DNA from: Bradyrhizobium jicamae
Lineage (GTDB): Bacteria > Pseudomonadota > Alphaproteobacteria > Rhizobiales > Xanthobacteraceae
DNA length: 34,836 bases
Assembly (NCBI RefSeq): GCF_018130215.1
Contig: NZ_JAFCKQ010000066.1
Span: 1 to 34,836, forward strand
Reading direction: 5' to 3'
The stretch's first letter is position 1. Each line of letters begins with the position of its first letter. Of the stretch, positions 15,621 through 24,766 are shown one piece after another. The position numbers and the translations under genes are program-made. Below the pieces are notes generated by a model. The model was not told where the DNA came from, did no database searches, and saw nothing but the letters and a program-made list of their open reading frames with translations.

Positions 15621-16772
15621 CTATTCGCGACCGTCGTGCTCAAGATCGAACGTGGCGACGCCGTCCGCACTGGTCGGGCGGGCCAGCACTTCGGGATGAC
15701 GAAGGGTGCGCAACGCATCGTGATAACCGGCGCGCCAATGATCCTGCATCGAGAGGCGGGAAAACTCGTAGTCCTTGGAGTGGCCTTCGTAGTCGCGCGC
15801 GCGATAGATTAGGTGGACGAGGCTGTGCACGTTGTGAGAGGCAGCCGTCCTGAGCAGCCTGACGTCCTCCTGCTCGCGCAGGTCTTCAGGCAGCCTGCTC
15901 AAGAGAGCTGCCAGATCTCGCTGCAACCGGTGCAGGCTCTTGAACTGGTCTGTGCTCGCTCGCGTGCGGCTCGAGTATTGGATCTCCTTTTGACGCGTAA
16001 CGACGTCGGCCATATTGCGCGGAATCTGGCCGCGCGCGCTCCAGAGATCGACCTGAAACACTAGCGTGTCCTGACGGGCGCCACACTCGATCACCCACTG
16101 CAACGGAGTGTTGGATACGAGGCCGCCGTCCCAATAATGTTCGCCATCGATCTCGACCGCCGGAAAGCCCGGCGGCAGCGCCCCACTCGCCAGGATGTGC
16201 TCGGGCCGAATCGTATGCGTGGCAGTGTCGAAATAGACCAGATTGCCGGTTCTCACATTGACGGCACCCGCACTGAACCGCATCATACCGGCATTGATAC
16301 GATCGAAATCGACGAGACGCTCCAGTGTCGTCTTTAATGCGCTTGTGTCGTAGATGCTGGTGGCGGCAAGCGTTCCACTAGTTTGTAGCCATGGCGCCAG
16401 TGGCCGCGCAGAAAAGAAACCGCTCGCGCCAAACATCGCCGCGAAGCTCGCATTCACCTGATTGAGAAAATTGCGGGTGTGATCGCTATTCATCAAATCG
16501 GTGAATGGCGCGTCCAACGTCACCTGCGTCCAGAACTCGCCAAGCCGGTCAACGCGGGAATTGGGCGGATTGCCTGCGATGATTGCAGCGTTGATCGCTC
16601 CAATCGAAATGCCGGCTATCCAATCCGGATGGATCTCGGCTTCCGCCAGGGCCTCGTAGACGCCACCCTGGTAAGCGCCCAGGGCGCCGCCGCCCTGTAA
16701 GAGCAGTGCTATGCAATCGAACGGCGGGCGCCGGTCGACGGTCGTGAGGTGTGGTCGAGGATGAAAGTTCAT
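15621..16772 (-). CDS. patatin-like phospholipase, first gene of the ketone-body operon
   Basis: A 383-residue Ser-Asp dyad lipid acyl hydrolase. The oxyanion motif is LLLQGGGALGAYQGG (about 23-37), the nucleophile elbow is GISIG with S56, and the catalytic aspartate is D215 in WDGGLVSNTP. The C-terminal part (QFKSLHRLQRDLAALLSRLP, then EFSRLSMQDHWRAGY) matches the DUF3734 extension found in many alphaproteobacterial patatins. No signal peptide is seen, so it is likely cytosolic or peripheral on the inner membrane. A TetR-type palindrome lies about 80 bp upstream of the ATG. It could act on membrane lipid or on polyhydroxybutyrate granules; neither can be decided from sequence. Confidence 0.9.
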   Translation of the reverse strand: MNFHPRPHLTTVDRRPPFDCIALLLQGGGALGAYQGGVYEALAEAEIHPDWIAGISIGAINAAIIAGNPPNSRVDRLGEFWTQVTLDAPFTDLMNSDHTRNFLNQVNASFAAMFGASGFFSARPLAPWLQTSGTLAATSIYDTSALKTTLERLVDFDRINAGMMRFSAGAVNVRTGNLVYFDTATHTIRPEHILASGALPPGFPAVEIDGEHYWDGGLVSNTPLQWVIECGARQDTLVFQVDLWSARGQIPRNMADVVTRQKEIQYSSRTRASTDQFKSLHRLQRDLAALLSRLPEDLREQEDVRLLRTAASHNVHSLVHLIYRARDYEGHSKDYEFSRLSMQDHWRAGYHDALRTLRHPEVLARPTSADGVATFDLEHDGRE

Positions 16773-16851
16773 GGTTCGTGTGCTCTTGGTTTGCGACTAA
16801 AAGCCCGCGTTCTGTCCGGAGTGCGGTTGTGGCTCGTGATGTGCATTAATG

Positions 16852-16868
16852 AACTATACCGTATAGTT
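16852..16868 (-). promoter_or_regulatory. TetR-type operator upstream of the patatin-adc-bdhA operon
   Basis: AACTATAC-C-GTATAGTT is a perfect 17-bp palindrome. Related sites are at 23991-24007 and 26227-26243. On the minus strand TTGACG (16881-16886) sits just upstream and could be the -35, placing the palindrome over the -10 region. The likely regulator is the TetR at 24084-24746, because one site lies at its own promoter. Confidence 0.8.
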
Positions 16869-17118
16869 TATTATTCCTCACGTCAAGCCAACGCGTTCAC
16901 GAGCTCGTGCTGCAACTGATTGGCTGCTGTTCGCCCAACGCTGTTGTCGACTGCCCGACCGGCTCGAGACGCTGACGCGACGCCAGGGTCCACTTCGACG
17001 TCGCGCAACTGCGGTTAACGAACGGGTCTTCGTCACGAGCATGAGGAGAACCAAGGCGCCTACGATATCCACAGCGGTGTTCGTCGGGTGCGGTCCGCTC
17101 TGCCCGAATTCGTTTTGG

Positions 17119-17634
17119 CTAGTTGCAAACCAGAACGCGTCGGTGGCGACTGTAGGCGTAGTAGCAGTCGCTATCGGAATAAGAGCCGTCGTTCGAGCTG
17201 CCATAGGCATACCCGGCAGAGGCCCCGGCGGCGTAGGCAGCACCATAACCGTACCGCCGCCCGCCATAGCCGTAGCTGAAGCTTCCGGAACGGCTGTAGC
17301 TGACCGATGCAGAACGAGCCTGGACCGAGGCTGCAACCGCGGGTCCGTCACGACCGCCGGCACGGACGCCGCCAATCGCCCCTAAATCGCCGCGAGGACC
17401 AGCGCCAGCGCCCGGCCGGAGAGCCGGAATGCCGAGGCCGCCATGGGCAGCGCCACTAGGCCCCATGGGAGGTGGACTTGCGAATGCGGGAGGACCTCCG
17501 GCCGCGATCGGAGGAGGACCGCCCGGCCCCATTGGAGGCGGACCGGGGAATTGCGCAAACACCGCAGTCGGCGCCAACGAAATCGTTGCGAGCGTTACGC
17601 TGACCGACAGCGTCAAGAGTGTCTTCCTGGACAT
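17119..17634 (-). CDS. secreted Gly/Pro/Ala- and Tyr/Ser-rich protein
   Basis: A 171-residue protein with a signal peptide (MSRKTLLTLSVSVTLATISL, cleavage near VFA), then a Pro-Gly repeat region (FPGPPPMGPGGPPP, FASPPPMGPSG), a Gly-rich centre, and a Tyr/Gly/Ser tail (SYGYGGRRYGYG, AYGSSNDGSYSDSDCYYAYS). It looks like an unstructured cell-envelope or matrix protein. AAAGGAGA precedes the ATG, and only 13 nt separate it from the RND permease stop, so it is the last gene of the pump operon. No enzymatic role is visible. Confidence 0.75.
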   Translation of the reverse strand: MSRKTLLTLSVSVTLATISLAPTAVFAQFPGPPPMGPGGPPPIAAGGPPAFASPPPMGPSGAAHGGLGIPALRPGAGAGPRGDLGAIGGVRAGGRDGPAVAASVQARSASVSYSRSGSFSYGYGGRRYGYGAAYAAGASAGYAYGSSNDGSYSDSDCYYAYSRHRRVLVCN

Positions 17635-17647
17635 GATAGTCTCCTTT

Positions 17648-20600
17648 TCAGATTTGTGTTTCAAGAACCGGCACCGGCGCGGCCGGCGCGAGAGTCGAGC
17701 TCGACGAATGGCCGTCGTGCGCCGGCTCGACCGTCTCAGACATTGGCCGGCCATCGTCGTGGACAGAGTAGATCCGAAACCACGCCACATAGAGCGCCGG
17801 CAAGAACAAGAGCGTCAGCAGCGTGCCGACGATGATGCCGCCCATCATCGCGTAGGCCATCGGGCCCCAGAAAATCTCGCGCGCGATTGGAATCAGCGCG
17901 AGACTCGCGGCGGCCGCAGTCAGCAAGATCGGCCGCATGCGATGCTCGGTCGCTTCCACAACGGCATCCCAGGCCGGACGCCCCTCCTTCCTCAAATCCT
18001 CGATCTGTACGATCAGGATCACCGAGTTTCGGACCAGGATGCCGATCAGCGCCAGCACGCCCAGGATGGCAACGAAGCCGAGAGGTGCGCCGCTCGGCAG
18101 CAGGGCCATTACGACGCCAATCACGGCAAGCGGTGCGACCGCGAACACCAGGAAAAGTCGGTGGAAGCTCTGCAACTGAATCATCAAAACTGTGGCCATC
18201 ACGAACAGCATCAGCGGAACAACGGCCACGATCGGCGACTGACTCTTGGCGCTTTCCTCCACGGAGCCCCCGATCGCCACCGAATAACCCGCCGGCAGTG
18301 CTTTGTTGAACTCCGCCACCCTCGGTGCCAACTGATCCATGATTGTCTTCGGCTGGACGTTTGTGACGATGCCGGCTTTCAGCGTGATCGTGGGAACCCG
18401 AGCGCGGCGCCATATCGTCGGCTGCTCGATTTCGTAGCGCAGATTGGCCACGGCCCCGAGCGGCACCGACTGCCCGCCCTGCCCGTTCAACTGCAGATCC
18501 CGGAGCGTATCGATCGAGCCGCGATCGACCGCGGTCGCGCGTCCAGTGACATTAACAAGATAGATGCTGTCGCGAACCTGTGTGATCGGCGTGCCCTCGA
18601 GCACCGAGTTCACGGCCGTGGCGATGTCTTCCGACGTCACGCCGAGCTGGCGTGCCTTATCCTGGAGAACGTCGACCTTGACGACGCGCGCAGGCTCCAT
18701 CCAGTCGAACACGACGTTACCGAGATTCGGGTTGCTCCGGACGATGCCAGCGAGTTCCTGCGAGAGATCCCTGACCTTCGCGACGTCCGGTCCGCTCACG
18801 CGATATTGCACCGGACGTCCCACCGGCGGACCGACCTCGAGCAACTTGACGTAGGTGTCGGTGCCTGGAAACGTCTTCCTCAGATATTCCTCGAATTGCG
18901 CCTTGACGAGGTCGCGGGCCTTTATGCCGCCCTTGGTCACGACGACTTGCTGACCAAACCATGCATTTGCCGTCTGCACGTCGAACGACAGCACGAACCG
19001 CGGCGCACCGGTGCCGACATAGGTCGACCAATGTTCCACCGAGCCATTGCCCTGCAGCTGTTCGCGCTCGAAGCGCGCCATCTGCGCATTGGTGTCGGCG
19101 ATCGAAGCGTTCTGCGGGAGATTCCAGTCGATTACCAGTTCGTTGCGATCCGACGAAGGAAAGAACTGCTGCTGCACGAAATTCATGCCGAACAACGCGA
19201 CGAAGAACGCTGCAACCGTCACGCCGACCGTGATCCAGCGGTGATGCATGCAGACGAGCAGTAGACGGGAGAACATCTGCGCCAGCCGGCCCTTCGCCTC
19301 ATGATGGCCCTTCATCTTTGCCGGAAGGATGGTGACGCCGAGCAGCGGGGTGAACAGCACCGCGACGACCCACGACACGATCAAGGAGACCGCAATCACC
19401 ACAAACAGGGTGAAGGTGAACTCGCCGGCATTGCTGCTATTCAGGCCGATCGGGATGAATCCCGCGACGGTGACCAGCGTGCCCGTCAGCATGGGAAATG
19501 CTGTCGACGTATAGACGTGGGTTGCGGCCTTTTCCAGGGGATCGCCGACTTCCAGCCGCGCCACCATCATTTCGACGGCAATCATGGCGTCATCGACCAG
19601 AAGGCCGAGCGCGATGATCAATGCGCCAAGCGAAATTCTCTGCAATGAAATGCCGGCATATGCCATCACCACGAAGGTGATGGCAAGAACCAGCGGGATC
19701 GCAATTGCGACAACAAGTCCAGCGCGCATGCCCAAGCTGAGAAAGCTGATGGCGAGAACGATGACTACGGCCTCAAACAGCGCTTCGGTGAAGCCCGACA
19801 CGGCATGCTCGACGACAACAGGCTGATCGGCGACCAGATGAACGCCGACGCCAATCGGCAGATCGGCAATGACTTTTGACATCTCCTCCTTCAGCGCCTC
19901 GCCGAAGCGGAGCAGGTTTGCGCCGGACTTCATGCCGATCGCAAGTCCGATCGCGGGCTGGCCGTTGTACCTGAACAAGGTCTTGGGCGGATCGGCATAA
20001 CCGCGCGTGATGGTCGCGACGTCAGTCAGCGGAAAGAAGCGGTCGTTGATCCGAAGATTGACCGCGTTCAGGCTTGCCTCCGACGTGAACCGGCCGTTCA
20101 CGCGCACGCTGATCCGCTCGGGCCCGTCCTGGAACACCCCGGACGGCGCGACCGCGTTCTGTCCCTGCAGGGAGGCCATGATCGAGTGGACGTCGAGGCC
20201 AAGAGCCGCGACCTTCCGGGTGGAGAATTCGAGGTAAATTACCTCGTCCTGCGTTCCCAGAATGTCGACCTTGCCCACATCCGGCACGGTCAAGACCTTG
20301 GCGCGGATACCCTCGACCTCGTCGCGCAGTTGACGCTGGGTCAGGCCGTCACTGGTGAAGGCATAGATGTTGCCGAACACGTCGCCGAAGCGATCGTTGA
20401 AGCCCGGGCCGATGACACCTTGCGGGAATTCGCCCTTGATATCCGCGATCATGTTGCGGACGCGGGCCCAGGTCGGCTTGACGTCAACCGCCTTGGTGGT
20501 GTCTCGCAGATAGACGAATACGGTGGTCTGGCCCGCGACCGTCACGCTCTTGGTGTAGTCGAGCGATTCCAGCTCCTCGAGCTTCTTTTCGATCCGGTCG

Positions 20601-20800
20601 GCGACCTGGCGCGTCATCTCTTCGGGCGATGCGCCCGGCCACTGCGCCTGGATCACCATGGTCTTGATGGTAAAGTCGGGATCTTCCTGGCGACCAAGCT
20701 GAAGGTAGGCAAAGAGGCCTGCCGCCATGAAGGCGATCATGAAATACCAGACGAGCGAACCGTGGCGGAGCGCCCAGTCGGAAAGGTTGAACGACGTCAT
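17648..20800 (-). CDS. RND efflux transporter permease (HAE1/AcrB-like)
   Basis: A 1050-residue inner-membrane pump, the usual RND length of about 1000-1050. The first helix is at residues 16-34, followed by the periplasmic porter domain opening (QLGRQEDPDFTIKTMVI). The proton-relay aspartate pair D403/D404 lies in GLLVDDAMIAVEMM of TM4. Six helices cluster at about 335-480 and five more at about 840-1010. It exports small hydrophobic molecules using proton influx, with an adaptor and an outer-membrane channel. Its start overlaps the adaptor stop by 4 nt (ATGA). No outer-membrane channel gene is in the operon. Substrate is unknown. Confidence 0.95.
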   Translation of the reverse strand: MTSFNLSDWALRHGSLVWYFMIAFMAAGLFAYLQLGRQEDPDFTIKTMVIQAQWPGASPEEMTRQVADRIEKKLEELESLDYTKSVTVAGQTTVFVYLRDTTKAVDVKPTWARVRNMIADIKGEFPQGVIGPGFNDRFGDVFGNIYAFTSDGLTQRQLRDEVEGIRAKVLTVPDVGKVDILGTQDEVIYLEFSTRKVAALGLDVHSIMASLQGQNAVAPSGVFQDGPERISVRVNGRFTSEASLNAVNLRINDRFFPLTDVATITRGYADPPKTLFRYNGQPAIGLAIGMKSGANLLRFGEALKEEMSKVIADLPIGVGVHLVADQPVVVEHAVSGFTEALFEAVVIVLAISFLSLGMRAGLVVAIAIPLVLAITFVVMAYAGISLQRISLGALIIALGLLVDDAMIAVEMMVARLEVGDPLEKAATHVYTSTAFPMLTGTLVTVAGFIPIGLNSSNAGEFTFTLFVVIAVSLIVSWVVAVLFTPLLGVTILPAKMKGHHEAKGRLAQMFSRLLLVCMHHRWITVGVTVAAFFVALFGMNFVQQQFFPSSDRNELVIDWNLPQNASIADTNAQMARFEREQLQGNGSVEHWSTYVGTGAPRFVLSFDVQTANAWFGQQVVVTKGGIKARDLVKAQFEEYLRKTFPGTDTYVKLLEVGPPVGRPVQYRVSGPDVAKVRDLSQELAGIVRSNPNLGNVVFDWMEPARVVKVDVLQDKARQLGVTSEDIATAVNSVLEGTPITQVRDSIYLVNVTGRATAVDRGSIDTLRDLQLNGQGGQSVPLGAVANLRYEIEQPTIWRRARVPTITLKAGIVTNVQPKTIMDQLAPRVAEFNKALPAGYSVAIGGSVEESAKSQSPIVAVVPLMLFVMATVLMIQLQSFHRLFLVFAVAPLAVIGVVMALLPSGAPLGFVAILGVLALIGILVRNSVILIVQIEDLRKEGRPAWDAVVEATEHRMRPILLTAAAASLALIPIAREIFWGPMAYAMMGGIIVGTLLTLLFLPALYVAWFRIYSVHDDGRPMSETVEPAHDGHSSSSTLAPAAPVPVLETQI

Positions 20801-21873
20801 GGCTTCTGATCCTGTTCGATACGGACGTGTTGTCCTTGCTTGAGGCTGTGGGTTCCGGCGGTCACGATGCGTGCACCGGGGGCAAGCCCGCCGGCGACGC
20901 GGGCACCTGGGGTGTCACCGGCGAGATCGACCTTGTGCAGCGACACGGTGCTCGCTGGCTGATCGACGACCCAGACAAAATTCGCGTCATTCTTGGCGAG
21001 CACCGCCGAGGCGGGGACGCGCAATGTCGGACTTTGCGTTTTGTCGAACGTCGCCGTAACGGTCGTGCCCAAGCGGAAGCTTTCGGGAGGATTGTTCAGC
21101 GTGATGCGGACTCGCCGCAGGCGCGTCACGGGGTCTGCCTGCGGGGCGATCTCGCGAACCTTGCCTCCGACCCGGACCGCGGGGAGCAACTGCAAGCCGA
21201 CGGTGAACGGCAAGCCAATTTCAAGCGGCTCCGGGAAATCTTGCCCGATATCGACCACCGCCTCCCTGATGTCGGGCCTCGCGACTGTCACGACATTTTG
21301 GCCAGGAGAGACCACCTGTCCGACTTCTGCGCCCACCGCAGTGACGACGCCGGCGAAATCGGCCTTGATCTGGGCATAGCCCCGTTGCTCGATGGCCTTG
21401 GTCAAGTTCGCCTGTGCGTGCGCGACCGACGCGGCGGCACCGGCATGCGCCTGCTCGGCATTGTCCAGTGTCTGCTTTGTGGTGGCGTCGGTGGTGATAA
21501 GGGTTCGCTGCCGCTCCTCCGTCGCCTTGGCAGTCGCCAGCAGCGCTTCGGTCTTGCTGAGCTCGGCCTTCGCCGAGCGCACTGCAAGCTCCAGCGCCGT
21601 GGAATCGATGACACCGACCGTTTGTCCTTCGCTCACGACGTCACCAACGGAGACGGGACGCCCGGTCAGGCGTCCCAGGACGCGGAACGCGAGATTGGTC
21701 TTGTACCGCGGCTCAATAACACCGACCGCGACAATGCCGTCCGGGCGGCTCGGCTCTAGAACCATCGACAGCACGGGTCGCACAGGCTCGGGCGCTTTCG
21801 CATCCTGCTGACATCCAGCCAGCGCGAGCGTTGATACAAACGTGCCGGCTGCAAACGTGATGCGCCTCTTCAT
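20797..21873 (-). CDS. RND membrane-fusion lipoprotein (second adaptor)
   Basis: A 358-residue periplasmic adaptor. The lipobox is LALAGC with C21, giving a lipid-anchored N-terminus. It has a lipoyl half-motif (LTGRPVSVGDVVSEGQTVG), a coiled-coil hairpin (about 90-170), the second lipoyl half (GVVTAVGAEVGQVVSPGQNV), and a beta-barrel/membrane-proximal C-terminus ending GLAPGARIVTAGTHSLKQGQ. It overlaps the permease start and the preceding adaptor by 4 nt each. It links the permease to an outer-membrane channel. Confidence 0.92.
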   Translation of the reverse strand: MKRRITFAAGTFVSTLALAGCQQDAKAPEPVRPVLSMVLEPSRPDGIVAVGVIEPRYKTNLAFRVLGRLTGRPVSVGDVVSEGQTVGVIDSTALELAVRSAKAELSKTEALLATAKATEERQRTLITTDATTKQTLDNAEQAHAGAAASVAHAQANLTKAIEQRGYAQIKADFAGVVTAVGAEVGQVVSPGQNVVTVARPDIREAVVDIGQDFPEPLEIGLPFTVGLQLLPAVRVGGKVREIAPQADPVTRLRRVRITLNNPPESFRLGTTVTATFDKTQSPTLRVPASAVLAKNDANFVWVVDQPASTVSLHKVDLAGDTPGARVAGGLAPGARIVTAGTHSLKQGQHVRIEQDQKP

Positions 21874-23003
21874 GACGGGTCTCCCTCATATGTCACGGCC
21901 TGGCCATTGCTCAGCAGCTTGCCGCCATCGATTACGACGCGCTCGCCCGGTTTGAGTCCCGCCTTGATCAGCACTTCGCGAGACTCATAACCGCCGATCG
22001 TCACTGGCTTAAGCGCAGCGGTTTTGGTCGCCGGATCGATGGTCCAAACCGCGGGCTTCGATCCGGCCGCCGCCAACGCGCTCCATGGCAACGCGATCTG
22101 CTGTTGGGCTTTCGCTTTGACAGTTCCCGCAACGGCGCTTCCAAGCGTCAGCGCTGCGGGCGGATCCTGGATGGCAACCTTGACGCGGATGGTCGCGCTC
22201 TTCGCGTCAATCGCCGGCGAGACCTCCCTGACATGCCCGCTCGCCGACACACCTGCGTCGGAGACAAGCGCCAGCGATACGCGGCTGTCGTCGAGATCGC
22301 CAAACAAGAGAGATTCGTAGATATCGAACACCGCATCCCGTTCGCCGTCCTGCGCAAGCGAGAAAACGGGCTGCGCGGCTTGTACGACCTGGCCGACTTC
22401 CAGATTGCGCGCGGTGACCACGCCTGCCGCTTCGGCGCGCAGTGCGGTATAACCAAGGGCGTCTTTTGACGTTCCGAGCTCCGCTTTTGCGGCTTCAAGC
22501 GCACCTTCTGCGGTTCGCAACCCTTGCTGCGCCTGATCATAGACCGTCCGCGTGGTGAAGCCACTTGCGATCAACGTCTTCTGCCGTTCGAAGGTTACCT
22601 TGGCCACGCGCAGCTGAGATTCTGCAGCCAGGACCGCAGCGGTCGCGGCATCGACGTCGGCCTGTTGCTCGGCGGGATCGAGCACAGCCAGGGTCTCACC
22701 AGCCTCGACGTGAGCGCCGACATCGACATAGCGCGCGAGCACACGTCCGCCGACGCGGAATGAAAGGTCGGCGCGGAAACGGGCCTGGATCTCGCCGGTC
22801 AGAGTGACGGAGGCTTGCCGGTCGCGCGGCTGCACGACCTCCGTGCGCACCATCGCAGCGCGCGTAATCGGAGCAGCGGAATGATCATTGCAGCCACTCA
22901 GCGCGATTGCGACAAGCGCAGCCGCCAGGGCACCGGGACCCCTCAGCTTGTGTTTGCAGGCTGCTTGATCGATGTCGGTGTGGTTAGTAGCGTGATGGGT
23001 CAT
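21870..23003 (-). CDS. RND membrane-fusion lipoprotein (first adaptor)
   Basis: A 377-residue adaptor of the same family as its neighbour. The lipobox is IALSGC with C38, after an unusually long polar N-terminus (MTHHATNHTD). Lipoyl, coiled-coil and barrel domains follow the same order (VDVGAHVEAGETLAVLDP, then GVVTARNLEVGQVVQAAQPV). Two adaptors in tandem for one permease suggest a hetero-oligomeric adaptor ring, as known for some RND pumps. Its start overlaps the kinase stop (ATGA). Confidence 0.92.
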   Translation of the reverse strand: MTHHATNHTDIDQAACKHKLRGPGALAAALVAIALSGCNDHSAAPITRAAMVRTEVVQPRDRQASVTLTGEIQARFRADLSFRVGGRVLARYVDVGAHVEAGETLAVLDPAEQQADVDAATAAVLAAESQLRVAKVTFERQKTLIASGFTTRTVYDQAQQGLRTAEGALEAAKAELGTSKDALGYTALRAEAAGVVTARNLEVGQVVQAAQPVFSLAQDGERDAVFDIYESLLFGDLDDSRVSLALVSDAGVSASGHVREVSPAIDAKSATIRVKVAIQDPPAALTLGSAVAGTVKAKAQQQIALPWSALAAAGSKPAVWTIDPATKTAALKPVTIGGYESREVLIKAGLKPGERVVIDGGKLLSNGQAVTYEGDPS

Positions 23004-23869
23004 AGCACGACCATGCGGTGGCGGCGTGACAACAACGCGCCCAGCGCATCCGCCGCTGGACGGACAGACACCAGTTGGGCTCCGTGAGTCGGAGTGGGAT
23101 CCGGTTCCGTTGCAACGGGTCGCCTGTCCCGATCAGGGCAACTCGCTTCTCCGCAAAGCGCCGAGGCATCGGACGGGCTGGCGTTTGGCCGGCGAGGCGG
23201 CCGCATGATGCGACGCTTCGCCATCGCCCCGTTCGCCTGCCGCTCACGCGCTGCCAGCGGAAACGACAGAACGACGGACGTGAATTCGTCACCAAAGCCG
23301 TGCTCGACCCGGCCGCCGAGACCCCTGGCAAGATCATTGCTGAGCCGCAGTCCACGCCCCGCAGCGCTCCGTGACGGCCGCGATCCGTTGTCCAGGACGA
23401 CGCAGTTCACCAGCGCGCCGATCCGTGTCAGCTTGATCTTGATTTCTCCGGTTCGCGCCTCGAAGCATGCATGGGTCGCTGCATTGGTCACGAGCGCGTG
23501 GACGATCAATCCGAGCCGCCGGCACCGCTCTGGTTGGAGCGGGAGAGATTCGGTTGCGACGGCCAGCCGGATATTCATCCGATCCAGCAACGAACGGCGC
23601 ATGGCGGTGCCCACCATGCGGATGTAGGTCGCGGCGTCGATCAACGCCTTGCCCTTGGGCACTGCGAGGACCTGTTGTACGTCGGCATAACCACGCAACA
23701 ACTCGACGACGTCGCTTAGGGCGCGCTTGGCTTCCGCCCCCTCGAGCCGGACGGCCGCGGCCGAGACCAGGTTGATCGCCGAGGCAAGTCCACCATTAAT
23801 TCGGTGATCCAATTCGCGCAGCAGGATGCCCTGCTCCACTATCGGCGAATCCGGGCTGCATATATTCAC
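23000..23869 (-). CDS. soluble HWE/HisKA_2-type sensor kinase, first gene of the pump operon
   Basis: A 289-residue protein without membrane segments. The H-box is LLRELDHRINGGLASAI (H22), the N-box VHALVTNAATHACFE (N129), and VLDNGS with GRGLRLSNDLARGLGG forms the ATP-binding core. There is no sensor domain; the N-terminus is only about 15 residues. The Arg/Pro-rich tail after residue 210 is not part of the fold. GTG at 23869 is chosen because AGGAGG lies 6 nt upstream. Its stop overlaps the first adaptor (ATGA), implying coupled translation. No response regulator is nearby. Confidence 0.85.
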   Translation of the reverse strand: MNICSPDSPIVEQGILLRELDHRINGGLASAINLVSAAAVRLEGAEAKRALSDVVELLRGYADVQQVLAVPKGKALIDAATYIRMVGTAMRRSLLDRMNIRLAVATESLPLQPERCRRLGLIVHALVTNAATHACFEARTGEIKIKLTRIGALVNCVVLDNGSRPSRSAAGRGLRLSNDLARGLGGRVEHGFGDEFTSVVLSFPLAARERQANGAMAKRRIMRPPRRPNASPSDASALCGEASCPDRDRRPVATEPDPTPTHGAQLVSVRPAADALGALLSRRHRMVVL

Positions 23870-23990
23870 GACGGCCTCCTCAGGTTGGCGGACAAGACGG
23901 CGGCCGAACGCGCATCTGGCGGTCGGCCGGTCATCCGGAGCAGCTGGCGCAGGCAGGCCAATCAACGCCGGCCCGTGCGAAGCTAAACTA

Positions 23991-24007
23991 AACTATACCG
24001 TATATTT
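23991..24007. promoter_or_regulatory. TetR-type operator between the pump operon and tetR
   Basis: AACTATAC-C-GTATATTT differs from the perfect palindrome at 16852 at one position. It lies about 120 bp upstream of the kinase and 77 bp upstream of tetR, so it could control both divergent transcripts and autoregulate. Confidence 0.75.
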
Positions 24008-24083
24008 TCTTTTCATTGCATTTCCTGCTGGGCCATGTCAAGTGGAATCCAGACACGCAAAAACTCGTGATGAGGAAATGGTG

Positions 24084-24746
24084 ATGGCGAAGAACAAGAG
24101 CCCGAAACGCGGCAGGCCGCCCAGGGACCTAGCGGGCGACGTCCAGGCGCGGATTCTCGATGCAGCCCAGCAGCTCTTTCTCGAGAAGGGCTTTCGGAGT
24201 GCCAGTATCGACGACATCTCCGAGTTGGCCCCTGCGAGCAAACCGACCATCTATGCCCACTTCCCCGGCAAGGAGGCGCTGTTCGTGGCTGTGGTGGCGC
24301 GGACCATCAACGGATTGGCGGATTTCGAGGGGTTCACGCCGGCAGGCCGCACCATCCAGGAAAAGCTCGCCAATCTAGGAATCGAGATCGTGGAGAGATT
24401 TGTCGAGGACACGTTGGACCTCACGCGCGCAACCATCGCCGAGGCGCGCCGATTTCCCGAGTTGAGCCGGAATGTTCACGATGCGGCGCGCGACCGAGCG
24501 GCTGGAGCGGTTTCGCAACTCTTGAACGAGGCGACGCAGAAGGTCGCGCGCTCAGCCAAAGGCCCCTTCAGCGCAAAGCGGAGCGTTGCGACCGCTCAAA
24601 TGTTTATGGATCTCATTCTGCTTCCGATGCTGATGAGATCTCTGATGGGCGAAGAACTGAAAGATCTCAAGAAAGAGCTGCCGACGTTCCTGCACGAACG
24701 GGTCAATTTCTTTCTCGCGGCTTGCGAGGCGGACTGGAGGCCGTGA
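24084..24746 (+). CDS. TetR/AcrR-family repressor, likely regulator of the RND pump operon
   Basis: A 220-residue repressor. A basic N-terminal arm (KNKSPKRGRPPRD) precedes the helix-turn-helix at about 39-59 (SIDDISELAPASKPTIYAHF). The C-terminal ligand-binding domain (IEIVERFVEDTLDLTRATIA, EARRFPELSRNVHDAARD) resembles AefR-like TetR proteins. The ATG at 24084 has GAGGAAA at suitable spacing; ATG 24078 is too close. It is divergent from the pump operon, with a palindromic operator between them. Similar operators at 16852 and 26227 suggest further targets. The ligand is unknown. Confidence 0.92.
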   Translation: MAKNKSPKRGRPPRDLAGDVQARILDAAQQLFLEKGFRSASIDDISELAPASKPTIYAHFPGKEALFVAVVARTINGLADFEGFTPAGRTIQEKLANLGIEIVERFVEDTLDLTRATIAEARRFPELSRNVHDAARDRAAGAVSQLLNEATQKVARSAKGPFSAKRSVATAQMFMDLILLPMLMRSLMGEELKDLKKELPTFLHERVNFFLAACEADWRP

Positions 24747-24766
24747 ATCAGCCGAAGGCCTCGCCG

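Noticed and set aside
14845..15699. A 284-codon plus-strand open frame
   Set aside because: It is antisense to acetoacetate decarboxylase, which has its active-site lysine and ribosome site.
17429..19264. A 611-codon plus-strand open frame
   Set aside because: It is antisense to the RND permease and the secreted protein, whose family motifs are unambiguous; the translation is His/Arg/Gln-rich, typical of an antisense frame in GC-rich DNA.
20827..21759. A 310-codon plus-strand open frame
   Set aside because: It is antisense to an RND adaptor with clear lipoyl and coiled-coil features and shows no domain of its own.
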